NCBI GenBank assembly: GCA_026707335.1
Contig: JAPOXB010000019.1
Location: forward strand, 1 to 6,848
From: Chloroflexota bacterium
GTDB lineage: Bacteria; Chloroflexota; Dehalococcoidia; Bin125
Length of the DNA: 6,848 nucleotides
Reading direction: 5' to 3'
Under the pieces are notes generated by a model. It had not been told where the DNA came from, made no database searches, and saw nothing but the letters and a program-made list of their open reading frames with translations. Made by a program: the position numbers and the translations under genes. This document shows positions 1 to 5,920 of this stretch, piece by piece; the first letter of the stretch is position 1; each line of letters begins with the position of its first letter.

Positions 1-2
1 CG

Positions 3-965
3 GCCGCCCGCTACGCGCGCCACCTCGCCGCCGACCTCGGCCCCGCCGCCGAGGCCGCCGTGATCGCCCCCGAGACCGCCGACGCCGTGCAGGTCGCCGT
101 GGCCATCGCCACCGAGCCGGCGCTGCTCTTCCGCCTTCCCGCGGCCGAGGGGGAGATTGAGGCGCTCTCCGACACCGCGCTCGCCGTGCGGCTGGGCCTC
201 GGCGCGCAGGAGGATCTGCCGCCCTTCTTCACCTACGAGGTCGAGCGCGGCGACTCCCTGGAGAAGATCGCCCGCCGCTTCGGCATCTCGGCGCAGTCGA
301 TCATCTTCAACAACTTCGCCATCGGCGACGGCTCCCTGCTCGCGCCGGGGGCCTCGCTGACCATCCCCACCCGCGACGGGGTCGTCTACAACGTCCGCCT
401 CGGCGACACGCTCTACGCCGTGATCGAGAATTTCGCCGCCGACCTCGACGCCACGCTCGCCTTCCCCGGCAACAACCTGTCGAGCCCCAGCCAGATCGTC
501 GAGGGCGCGACGATCCTGCTCGTCGGCGGGTCGGCCTCGGTGGCAGCCGGCGCCGTCGGCTTCAGCGACGAGCCCGTCTCGGCCATCCCCGACTTCCGCT
601 GGCCCCTCGGCGGCGTGCTGACCGACTTCTTCGGCTCGCCCCGCAACAACCATCTGGGCTTCCACACCGGCGTCGACTTCTCGGCCCCCACGGGCACCTT
701 CGTGGGCGCGGCCGCCGCGGGCGTCGTCACGCAGGCCGGTTGGGAGGGCACGTTCGGCCTGCTCGTCACCGTCGACCACGGCGGCGGCGTGCTCACCCGC
801 TACGCCCACCTCGACCACATCGACGTCTGGGTGGGCGAGGCCGTCGCGCCCGGCGACCTGATCGGTTTCGTCGGCAACACGGGCCTTTCCTCCGGCCCGC
901 ACCTGCACTTCGAGATCATCATGGGCGGCACGTTCGTCGACCCGCTGATCTGGCTCAACTCCTGA
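3..965 (+). CDS. LysM-M23 peptidoglycan hydrolase, 5'-partial
   Basis: This is the C-terminal part of a secreted or envelope-associated M23 (lysostaphin/LytM-type) metalloendopeptidase that would cleave peptide cross-links in peptidoglycan. The frame is open to the left edge. A GTG at 60 has no Shine-Dalgarno sequence, so the true start probably lies upstream, and no signal peptide is visible. Numbering from that GTG, two LysM-like carbohydrate-binding repeats lie at about residues 57-103 (YEVERGDSLEKIARRFGIS) and 108-156 (YNVRLGDTLYAV). After a linker, the M23 domain spans about 180-300. It keeps the whole active site: HTGVD (H202 and D206 as zinc ligands), YAHL (H250) and PHLHFE (H281, and H283 as zinc ligand). 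The catalytic domain is therefore expected to be active, unlike EnvC/NlpD-type activators. The gene converges on the next one with 7 nt between stop codons. The family call is secure; the full length is unknown. Confidence 0.93.
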   Translation, partial: AARYARHLAADLGPAAEAAVIAPETADAVQVAVAIATEPALLFRLPAAEGEIEALSDTALAVRLGLGAQEDLPPFFTYEVERGDSLEKIARRFGISAQSIIFNNFAIGDGSLLAPGASLTIPTRDGVVYNVRLGDTLYAVIENFAADLDATLAFPGNNLSSPSQIVEGATILLVGGSASVAAGAVGFSDEPVSAIPDFRWPLGGVLTDFFGSPRNNHLGFHTGVDFSAPTGTFVGAAAAGVVTQAGWEGTFGLLVTVDHGGGVLTRYAHLDHIDVWVGEAVAPGDLIGFVGNTGLSSGPHLHFEIIMGGTFVDPLIWLNS

Positions 966-977
966 GCCGCGCTCAGG
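961..977. terminator. palindrome containing both convergent stop codons
   Basis: CCTGAGC (961-967), loop CGC, GCTCAGG (971-977) is a perfect 7-bp stem with a 3-nt loop. The TGA of the M23 gene (963-965) and the TGA of the MetE-like gene (975-973, minus strand) are its two symmetric halves. A further TGAGC at 978-982 can also pair with GCTCA. There is no T-tract on either side, so this would be at most a weak bidirectional terminator. Confidence 0.45.
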
Positions 978-2040
978 TGAGCGGGTCGTCCGGGTCGACG
1001 TCCGTCGTCGCGGCGATCCAGTAGCGCCGCCGGATGCCCATCGACATCTCCTCCAACTGCGCCGCCATCAGCTCGGCCTGGTCCGGCGTCAGGCCGGGCC
1101 CGCCGCAGGCGCCGCTCAGGAAGGAGCGCTTGAAGATCGTGCCCATGCTGGCGTCGACGAAGGCGATCTCGCGCGCCGCCCGCGCCAGGTAGTACTGCAT
1201 CGCCCGCGGGTCGAAGCCCTGCGACGGCTGGTCCGTCGGCCATAGCCCCCAGCCCAGGTAGCCGCCCCGCGCGACGTGCTCGCGCAGCGCGCTGCGATGC
1301 TCCAGCAGGTCGTCGAGCCGCCCCTCGCGGCCGTCGAAGTGGATCAGGTTCGGCCGCGCCGCCAGCGCCCGCGACCAGTTGGGCGGCGCGCAGCAGTGCA
1401 GCCCCGCGATCGCGCCCAGCGCCTGCACGGGCGCCAGCGCCTCGCGCAGCGCCGCCACGGCCGAGCGCCAGGCGATGGGCAGGCGCGGCTCCTCGACCGA
1501 CGCCAGCGCCGGCTCGTCGAAGACGATCACGACCTGCGGCGCGACCGCCTGCAGCCGCCGCGCCTGCGCCGCCGCCGCCCGGCCCAGGAAGCGCGCCAGC
1601 CAGAGCAGCGTCTCGGGGTCGTCGTGGGGGGGCGCTCCGGCGGGGTCGCGCGCCGCCATCGACAGCGTCAGCGGCCCGACGATCTGCCCCTTGATCACGG
1701 GCGGCCGCTCCGGCGCCGGCCGCGCTTCGAGCGCCGCGACGAACGCGTGCAGCCCGGCCGCCCGCTCGGGGGGCGGCAGTCCCGCCGCCGCCAGGGCGTC
1801 GTCGGAGGCCGCGCCCGACCAGTGCAGCAGCGACCCGTCCCAGCGCGCGCCGGGCAGGCCGAGCCCGGCCTGCGGGATCATCAACTCCGACGGGTCGCGG
1901 TTGGGCAGCTGCGGCCAGAAGGCCATCCGCCAGTAGCCGCGCAGGACGTCGGCCACGGCCGCGCCGGGGTCGGTGTGGTGCGTCGACCCGACGCCGCTGG
2001 GGAGCAGCGGGATGTGCATCGAGGGTCGCACGGCGGTCAT
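973..2040 (-). CDS. MetE/UROD-superfamily methyltransferase-like protein
   Basis: This is a 355-residue protein of the cobalamin-independent methionine synthase C-terminal/UROD-like TIM-barrel superfamily. Family members move methyl groups to zinc-activated thiols or decarboxylate uroporphyrinogen; the substrate here is unknown. Landmarks are GVGSTHHTDP (residues 16-25, N-terminal barrel strand), FWPQLPNRDP (41-50), KGQIVGPLTL (117-126), IVFDEPAL (172-179), LHCC (214-217) followed by HFDGRE (234-239), GWGLWPT (263-269) and ACGGPGLT (311-318). H215, C217 and C312 match the MetE zinc ligands, and D236 sits near the position of the acidic fourth ligand. It has about half the length of full MetE and lacks the N-terminal barrel, as in the short core-MetE-like proteins. 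ATG 2040 is preceded by AAGGGAG at 11-nt spacing; a later ATG at 2019 lacks a Shine-Dalgarno sequence. It is divergent from nrdJ. Superfamily call firm, reaction unassigned. Confidence 0.88.
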   Translation of the reverse strand: MTAVRPSMHIPLLPSGVGSTHHTDPGAAVADVLRGYWRMAFWPQLPNRDPSELMIPQAGLGLPGARWDGSLLHWSGAASDDALAAAGLPPPERAAGLHAFVAALEARPAPERPPVIKGQIVGPLTLSMAARDPAGAPPHDDPETLLWLARFLGRAAAAQARRLQAVAPQVVIVFDEPALASVEEPRLPIAWRSAVAALREALAPVQALGAIAGLHCCAPPNWSRALAARPNLIHFDGREGRLDDLLEHRSALREHVARGGYLGWGLWPTDQPSQGFDPRAMQYYLARAAREIAFVDASMGTIFKRSFLSGACGGPGLTPDQAELMAAQLEEMSMGIRRRYWIAATTDVDPDDPLT

Positions 2041-2059
2041 GGGCGGGCGGGCTCCCTTC

Positions 2060-2077
2060 CCCGGCGCGGCCGCCGGG
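2060..2077 (-). promoter_or_regulatory. GC stem-loop abutting the Shine-Dalgarno of the MetE-like gene
   Basis: CCCGGCG (2060-2066) and CGCCGGG (2071-2077) form a perfect 7-bp stem with a 4-nt loop. Read on the minus strand, it ends right beside the GGAAGGGAG that precedes ATG 2040. It could influence ribosome access to the MetE-like mRNA. A chance GC-rich hairpin cannot be excluded. Confidence 0.3.
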
Positions 2078-2092
2078 CCGCACTTGTCAGAA

Positions 2093-2211
2093 CGGCGGGC
2101 GGTCCTTTCGCACCGACCGACCGGATTCTACGGGCCGGGCGATCACCGTGCCTGCATAAGGCCCGTTAAGGGGCGGTTATCGGCCGGGGCGCCATAAAGG
2201 ACCGCCCGCCG
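2093..2211 (-). promoter_or_regulatory. candidate structured leader RNA (119-nt nested inverted repeat)
   Basis: A perfect 16-bp inverted repeat, CGGCGGGCGGTCCTTT (2093-2108) against AAAGGACCGCCCGCCG (2196-2211), encloses 87 nt that contain further nested helices. These are GCACC (2110-2114) with GGCGC (2188-2192), CCGACCG (2117-2123) with CGG-TTA-TCGG (2174-2183, TTA bulged), and ACGGGCC (2130-2136) with GGCCCGT (2160-2166) around a 23-nt loop. In the second helix the non-Watson-Crick pair is G-U if transcribed from the minus strand but A-C on the plus strand. This favours a minus-strand RNA in the 5' leader of the MetE-like gene, ending 52 nt before its ATG. No target duplication flanks the repeat, and I do not recognise a known riboswitch class. 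A DNA-level element or mobile-element remnant is the alternative. Confidence 0.4.
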
Positions 2212-2245
2212 GGCCGCGGAGCGGGATACGTTGCCCCTCGACGGG

Positions 2246-2273
2246 GGCGCGGCCCGGAATCCGGGGTCGCGCC
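2246..2273. repeat. long GC-rich hairpin in the divergent intergenic region
   Basis: GGCGCG (2246-2251) pairs with CGCGCC (2268-2273). After a 1x2-nt internal loop, CCCGG (2253-2257) pairs with CCGGG (2261-2265) around a 3-nt loop. A smaller overlapping stem, GCCCC/GGGGC, lies at 2233-2248. There is no T-tract on either side. Its role is unknown, and in DNA this GC-rich it may be incidental. Confidence 0.3.
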
Positions 2274-2317
2274 GGATGGTGCATACGTCGGCGGCAATCG
2301 GTGGGCAAGTGGCCTCC

Positions 2318-2326
2318 TGTGGATAA
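2318..2326 (-). promoter_or_regulatory. consensus DnaA box upstream of nrdJ
   Basis: TGTGGATAA is the exact reverse complement of TTATCCACA, the high-affinity DnaA box. It lies 7 nt before the NrdR-type palindrome and 31 nt upstream of the nrdJ -35 hexamer. In Escherichia coli, DnaA boxes in the nrdAB promoter couple ribonucleotide reductase to replication initiation; the same role is inferred here. The AT-containing 9-mer stands out against the GC-rich background. No second consensus box was seen nearby. Confidence 0.6.
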
Positions 2327-2333
2327 CGACTCA

Positions 2334-2349
2334 CGCACTATGTAGTGTG
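2334..2349. promoter_or_regulatory. NrdR box-like operator
   Basis: CGCACTATGTAGTGTG contains the perfect 12-bp palindrome CACTA-TG-TAGTG and closely resembles the NrdR box (ACACwATATATwGTGT). NrdR is the Zn-ribbon/ATP-cone repressor of ribonucleotide reductase genes, and its boxes normally occur as pairs about 31-32 bp apart. This box ends 8 nt upstream of the nrdJ -35 hexamer. A degenerate possible partner sits 32 bp downstream at 2366-2381, between -35 and -10, sharing the ATGT core but only about 7 of 16 positions. The first box is convincing; the partner is weak. Confidence 0.75.
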
Positions 2350-2357
2350 ATGAACCC

Positions 2358-2386
2358 TTGACGAACCCCAGATGTGCTCCTATCTT
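2358..2386 (+). promoter_or_regulatory. nrdJ: sigma70-type promoter of nrdJ
   Basis: TTGACG (-35, 2358-2363; 5 of 6 to consensus), a 17-nt spacer and TATCTT (-10, 2381-2386; 4 of 6) form a housekeeping-type promoter. Transcription would start near 2393, giving a leader of about 114 nt. The NrdR-like box directly upstream and the DnaA box beyond it fit regulation of this promoter. Confidence 0.6.
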
Positions 2387-2423
2387 CCGTTGATACCGGC
2401 AATTCGCTGATTCGCGAGCGCGC

Positions 2424-2452
2424 TTGAACTGTTAGAACATAACATCTAACAT
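2424..2452 (+). promoter_or_regulatory. palindrome overlapping a possible second nrdJ promoter
   Basis: GTTAGA (2431-2436) and TCTAAC (2445-2450) form a perfect 6-bp inverted repeat with an 8-nt centre, in an AT-rich patch. It coincides with a weak promoter-like pair, TTGAAC (2424-2429), 17 nt, TAACAT (2447-2452), each 4 of 6 to consensus. It could be an operator occluding a second promoter, or a small stem-loop in the leader of the upstream promoter. No regulator family is recognised from the site. Confidence 0.35.
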
Positions 2453-2506
2453 GGGAAGTGCGCGACGCCACCCCGGCGACGCCCTGGAGATAGCGGGGGA
2501 CTTGCG

Positions 2507-5428
2507 ATGGCTCCCATGGATGCCCCATACGACGACGGCGCGCTGGCCGAGGCTCCGGCCGGCGCCGCCCCAGGCGAGGAGTCGACGCTGCTCGCTGATC
2601 CCGGCGCGCGGGCGCCGGCCACGCCGCTCATCGAGCGCCGCTTCACCGCTGCGGGGGAGAGCCCCTACGACGCGATCGAGTGGGAGCGGCGCACCGCCGC
2701 CATCACTTCCGACGGCGGCGAGGTGATCTTCGAGCAGCCCGACGTCGAGGTGCCCGCCGCCTGGTCGATGAACGCGACCAACATCGTCGCCTCCAAGTAC
2801 TTCTACGGCCCGCTGGGCACGCCCGCCCGCGAAACCTCGGTGCGCCAGCTGATCGACCGGGTCGTCGACACGATCGGCCGCTGGGGCCGCGAGGGCGGCT
2901 ACTTCGAGGACGAGGAGGCGGAGGCCTTCGAGTCGGAACTGCGCTACCTGCTGGTCAACCAGTACGCGGCCTTCAACAGCCCCGTTTGGTTCAACGTCGG
3001 CGTCGAGGCCAAGCCGCAGTGCTCGGCCTGCTTCATCAACTCCGTGCAGGACACGATGGAGTCGATCATGGACCTCGCCACGCGCGAGGCGCTGCTCTTC
3101 AAGTGGGGCAGCGGCACGGGCAGCAACCTCTCGACGCTGCGCTCCAGCCGCGAGGCCCTCTCGGGCGGCGGCACGCCGTCGGGCCCGGTCTCCTTCATGC
3201 GCGGCTACGACGCCTTCGCCAACGTCATCAAGTCGGGCGGCAAGACGCGCCGCGCCGCCAAGATGATCATCCTCAACGCCGACCACCCCGACATCATGGA
3301 GTTCGTCTGGTGCAAGGCTTCCGAGGAGCGCAAGGCCTGGTCGCTCATCGCCGCCGGCTACGACGGCTCGCTCAACGGCGACGCCTACTCCTCCGTCGCC
3401 TTCCAGAACGCCAACCACAGCGTGCGCGTCAGCGACGACTTCATGCAGGCCGTCGAGGACGACGCCACGTACTGGACGCGCGCCGTCACGACCAACGAGC
3501 CGGTCGAGGAGGTGCGCGCCCGCGACGTGCTGCGCGGCATCGCCGAGGCCACGCACCAGTGCGGCGACCCCGGCATGCAGTTCGACACCACGATCAACGA
3601 CTGGAACCCCTGCGCCTCGACGGACCGCATCTACGCCTCGAACCCCTGCTCGGAGTACATGTTCCTCGACGACACGGCCTGCAACCTGGCCTCGCTGAAC
3701 CTGCTCAAGTTCTACGACCTGGAGTCGCACGACTTCGACGCCGAGGCCTTCCGGCACGCGGCCCACGTGCTCATCACGGCGCAGGAGATCCTGGTCTCGA
3801 ACGCCTCCTACCCCTCGCCGCAGATCCGCGACAACAGCGAGCAGTTCCGCCCCCTGGGCCTGGGCTACACCAACCTGGGCGCGCTGCTGATGGCCCGCGG
3901 CTTGGCCTACGACTCGCCCGAGGGGCGCGGCCTGGCCGGGGCGATCACCGCCGTCATGACCGGCGAGGCCTACGCCCAGTCGGCCCGCGTCGCGCGGCGG
4001 GTGGGGCCGTTCGGGGCCTACCACGCCAACCGCGACCCCTTCCTGCGCGTGATCGGCAAGCACCGCGACGCCGTCGCCGCCATCGAGGCGCTGGACAGCG
4101 TGCCCGACGACCTGCGCGACGCCGCCCAGGGCGCCTGGGATGAGGCGCTGCGCCTGGGCCGCCGCTACGGCTACCGCAACGCCCAGGCCACCGTGCTGGC
4201 GCCCACCGGCACGATCGCCTTCATGATGGATTGCGACACCACCGGCGTGGAGCCCGACATCGCGCTGGTGAAGTACAAGAACCTGTCGGGCGGCGGCTAC
4301 CTGAAGATCGTCAACCGCACGGTGCCGGCCGCCCTGGCCCGGCTGGGCTACGACGCGGACGACCGCGATCGCATCGTCGCCCACATCGACGCGCAGGGCA
4401 CCATCGAGGGTGCGCCCGGCCTCGACGCCGCGCACCTGCCCATCTTCGACTGCGCCTTCAAGGCCGCCGGCGGCGAGCGCAGCATCGAGCCGATGGGCCA
4501 CGTGCGCATGATGGGCGCCGCGCAGCCGTTCCTCTCCGGCGCGATCTCCAAGACGGTCAACGTGCCCGAGGACGCCACCGCCGACGAGATCATGCAGACC
4601 TACGTCGAGGCCTGGAAGCTGGGCGTCAAGGCCGTCGCCATCTACCGCGACAACTCCAAGCGCATCCAGCCGCTGGAGACCACCAAGCGCGTCGATGGCG
4701 AGAAGCTCGACGCCGCGGCCGAGGCGGGAGCCGCCGTCGCGGCGCTCTCCTCCCCCGCCGACGAGCCGACCATCGTCGACGAGGCAGTCTCGCCGCCCGC
4801 CTACCGCCGCCACCGCCTGCCCGACGACCGCCACGCCGTGATCCACAAGTTCAGCGTCGGCGAGCACGAGGGCTACCTGACCGTCGGGGAGTACGCCGGC
4901 GGCGAGCCGGGCGAGGTCTTCATCCACATCTCGAAGGAGGGCTCGACGGTCTCCGGGCTGATGGACGCCGTCGGCGCGCTGACCAGCGTCGCGCTGCAGT
5001 CGGGCGTGCCCATGGAGACGCTGGTGCGCAAGTTCAGCCACTCGCGCTTCGAGCCCAGCGGCTGGACGCGCAACCCGCAGATGGGCTACGCCAGCTCGAT
5101 CCTCGATTACGTCTTCCGCTGGATGGGCATGCGCTACCTCGAAACCGAGCGCAGCGATGTCGCCGCCGGGCAGGCGCCCCTGCCGCTGGAGGGCTCCGAG
5201 CCCGACGAGGATCCGCCCGTCGCGGGCGCCAGCGCCAGCGTCGATGACGCCGCCGTGCCCGGCTTCCTCACCAACCTGCCCATGGCCGCCGCCAGCAACG
5301 GCCGCGCCGCGGGCGAGTTCCACAACCAGCTCGACGCCCCGCTCTGCCACGGCTGCGGCCACGTGATGGTGCGCAACGGCAGTTGCTACCGCTGCTTCAA
5401 CTGCGGCGAGACGTCGGGCTGCAGCTAG
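2507..5428 (+). CDS. nrdJ: class II (adenosylcobalamin-dependent) ribonucleoside-diphosphate reductase
   Basis: This is a complete 973-residue cytosolic enzyme that reduces ribonucleotides to deoxyribonucleotides, using a thiyl radical generated with adenosylcobalamin and needing neither oxygen nor a small subunit. After a variable N-terminus with no ATP-cone visible, PYDAIEWERR and the ten-stranded barrel domain begin near residue 50. C175 (SACF) and C392 (TACNLASLN) fit the redox pair. NPCSE (379-383) supplies thiyl C381 and E383, and PTGTI (566-570) the substrate-phosphate loop. An Ala/Glu-rich linker (about 725-760) leads to a TSCPD-type domain (780-845). The tail ends in a cysteine cluster (C947, C950, C960, C963, C966, C972) expected to re-reduce the active site or bind metal. 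ATG 2507 follows GGGGGA at 6-nt spacing and is the first start after an in-frame TAA at 2447. Length and motifs match actinobacterial NrdJ. No cobalamin riboswitch was recognised upstream. Confidence 0.97.
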   Translation: MAPMDAPYDDGALAEAPAGAAPGEESTLLADPGARAPATPLIERRFTAAGESPYDAIEWERRTAAITSDGGEVIFEQPDVEVPAAWSMNATNIVASKYFYGPLGTPARETSVRQLIDRVVDTIGRWGREGGYFEDEEAEAFESELRYLLVNQYAAFNSPVWFNVGVEAKPQCSACFINSVQDTMESIMDLATREALLFKWGSGTGSNLSTLRSSREALSGGGTPSGPVSFMRGYDAFANVIKSGGKTRRAAKMIILNADHPDIMEFVWCKASEERKAWSLIAAGYDGSLNGDAYSSVAFQNANHSVRVSDDFMQAVEDDATYWTRAVTTNEPVEEVRARDVLRGIAEATHQCGDPGMQFDTTINDWNPCASTDRIYASNPCSEYMFLDDTACNLASLNLLKFYDLESHDFDAEAFRHAAHVLITAQEILVSNASYPSPQIRDNSEQFRPLGLGYTNLGALLMARGLAYDSPEGRGLAGAITAVMTGEAYAQSARVARRVGPFGAYHANRDPFLRVIGKHRDAVAAIEALDSVPDDLRDAAQGAWDEALRLGRRYGYRNAQATVLAPTGTIAFMMDCDTTGVEPDIALVKYKNLSGGGYLKIVNRTVPAALARLGYDADDRDRIVAHIDAQGTIEGAPGLDAAHLPIFDCAFKAAGGERSIEPMGHVRMMGAAQPFLSGAISKTVNVPEDATADEIMQTYVEAWKLGVKAVAIYRDNSKRIQPLETTKRVDGEKLDAAAEAGAAVAALSSPADEPTIVDEAVSPPAYRRHRLPDDRHAVIHKFSVGEHEGYLTVGEYAGGEPGEVFIHISKEGSTVSGLMDAVGALTSVALQSGVPMETLVRKFSHSRFEPSGWTRNPQMGYASSILDYVFRWMGMRYLETERSDVAAGQAPLPLEGSEPDEDPPVAGASASVDDAAVPGFLTNLPMAAASNGRAAGEFHNQLDAPLCHGCGHVMVRNGSCYRCFNCGETSGCS

Positions 5429-5470
5429 GCGATCGGGCGAAGGAATGAGCGAGAGCGAGAGCGGAGAGGG

Positions 5471-5680
5471 ATGAACCGGCCGAACGAGTGCCACGTGATC
5501 CCCAGCGGGGGCGGCTGGCAGGTGAAGCGTCCCGGCGCGCCGCGCGCCAGCGCCACCGTCGGCACGCAGCGCGAGGGCGTCGCCCGGGCGCGCGAGATCC
5601 TCCGCGCGGAGGGCGGCGGCGAGGTCGTCATCCACCAACCGGGCGGCGCGATCCGCCGGCCGGACGCGCAGAGCGGATAG
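5471..5680 (+). CDS. DUF2188 small protein
   Basis: This 69-residue soluble protein has the DUF2188 pattern: HVIPSGGGWQVKRPGAPRAS (residues 8-27) predicts two short strands, TQREGVARAREILRAEGG (32-49) a helix, and EVVIHQPGGAIRRPDA a closing hairpin. The biochemical function of the family is unknown. It has no signal peptide or membrane segment. ATG 5471 is preceded by a purine run (5446-5470) including GGAGAGGG. It begins 42 nt after the nrdJ stop with no promoter or terminator seen between, so co-transcription with nrdJ is likely. A 9-codon frame from ATG 5445 ends in a TGA that overlaps this ATG, which could couple translation, but its Shine-Dalgarno spacing is poor. The family match rests on the GGW-VKR, A-A-EI and EVVIH pattern; conserved position beside nrdJ is untested. 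Confidence 0.85.
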   Translation: MNRPNECHVIPSGGGWQVKRPGAPRASATVGTQREGVARAREILRAEGGGEVVIHQPGGAIRRPDAQSG

Positions 5681-5720
5681 GACGTGAGCCGGATGGGAGA
5701 GCAGCCAGCGATCGACTGAG

Positions 5721-5748
5721 GCCGCCCCGGCGCAAGCCGGCGGGCGGC
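5721..5748 (+). terminator. GNRA-capped stem-loop downstream of the nrdJ operon
   Basis: GCCGCCC (5721-5727) pairs with GGGCGGC (5742-5748). CGGC/GCCG then continues the stem, with GC (5740-5741) bulged, to a GCAA tetraloop (5732-5735). That gives 11 bp with a GNRA cap, 40 nt after the DUF2188 stop. No T-tract follows, so it may stabilise the 3' end of the mRNA or assist the hairpin downstream rather than terminate on its own. Confidence 0.4.
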
Positions 5749-5810
5749 GTGAATCAGCGCATCAGGCGTGGGGCAGAGCCGCCGACCCTCATTCCCACGC
5801 TGCGGCGATC

Positions 5811-5846
5811 GAGGTCCGGGACCGGGTCCCGGGCCTCTTCGTGTCT
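5811..5846 (+). terminator. intrinsic terminator-like hairpin ending the nrdJ-DUF2188 unit
   Basis: GAGGTCCGGGAC (5811-5822) pairs with GTCCCGGGCCTC (5826-5837) over 12 positions with one G-T wobble and a 3-nt CGG loop. It is followed by TTCGTGTCT, a moderately T-rich tail. Its place after the last gene of the unit and just before the next promoter fits transcription termination. Confidence 0.65.
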
Positions 5847-5865
5847 GGCGGTCAGTGTCCGCCAG
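5845..5865. repeat. inverted repeat upstream of the HEPN-like gene promoter
   Basis: CTGGCGG (5845-5851), 7 nt, CCGCCAG (5859-5865) is a perfect 7-bp inverted repeat. It follows the terminator hairpin and ends 28 nt before the -10 hexamer at 5894. The position suits an operator for the downstream gene; a tandem terminator stem is the alternative. Confidence 0.35.
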
Positions 5866-5893
5866 GCGGATGCCCGTCGGCAAGGGCTCTGCC

Positions 5894-5920
5894 TACAATG
5901 TCCGGCGGAGACGAGGAGGT
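5894..5920 (+). promoter_or_regulatory. -10 hexamer and Shine-Dalgarno of the HEPN-like gene
   Basis: TACAAT (5894-5899) matches the -10 consensus at 5 of 6 positions, but the -35 region (about 5871-5876, TGCCCG) is poor. AGGAGGT (5914-5920) is a full-consensus Shine-Dalgarno sequence 10 nt before ATG 5931. It therefore fixes that start over the in-frame GTG 5841 and ATG 5898 upstream, neither of which has a comparable site. Confidence 0.6.

Noticed and set aside
800..2083. 427-codon minus-strand open frame overlapping the MetE-like gene
   Set aside because: It lies in another frame of the same strand and translates to Arg/Ala/Gly-rich sequence, while the 973-2040 frame carries clear MetE-superfamily motifs.
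2125..2153. Minus-strand promoter (TAGAAT at 2130-2125) for the MetE-like gene
   Set aside because: The -10 matches 5 of 6 positions, but no acceptable -35 hexamer lies at 16-19 nt, and the site falls inside the nested inverted repeat; too weak to annotate.
2093..2211. MITE-like mobile element with 16-bp terminal inverted repeats
   Set aside because: There is no target-site duplication at the ends (CAGAA versus GGCCG), and the interior is itself paired, which fits a structured RNA better. A single window cannot test copy number.
2300..2320. GCCACTTG on the minus strand as a possible B12 box
   Set aside because: It resembles the cobalamin riboswitch box GCCACTG but has an extra T, and I could find neither the upstream conserved core nor the downstream segment. 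It would also face the MetE-like gene rather than nrdJ.
5445..5474. 9-codon leader peptide (MSESESGEG) ahead of DUF2188
   Set aside because: The purine run that would serve as its Shine-Dalgarno touches the ATG, leaving no spacing; the frame is probably a by-product of the purine-rich DUF2188 ribosome-binding region.
2432..5638. 1068-codon open frame on the minus strand across nrdJ
   Set aside because: It is antisense to an unmistakable nrdJ; its translation is low-complexity (Val, Ala, Gly, Arg, His, Asp) with no recognisable domain, as expected from the complement of GC-rich codons.
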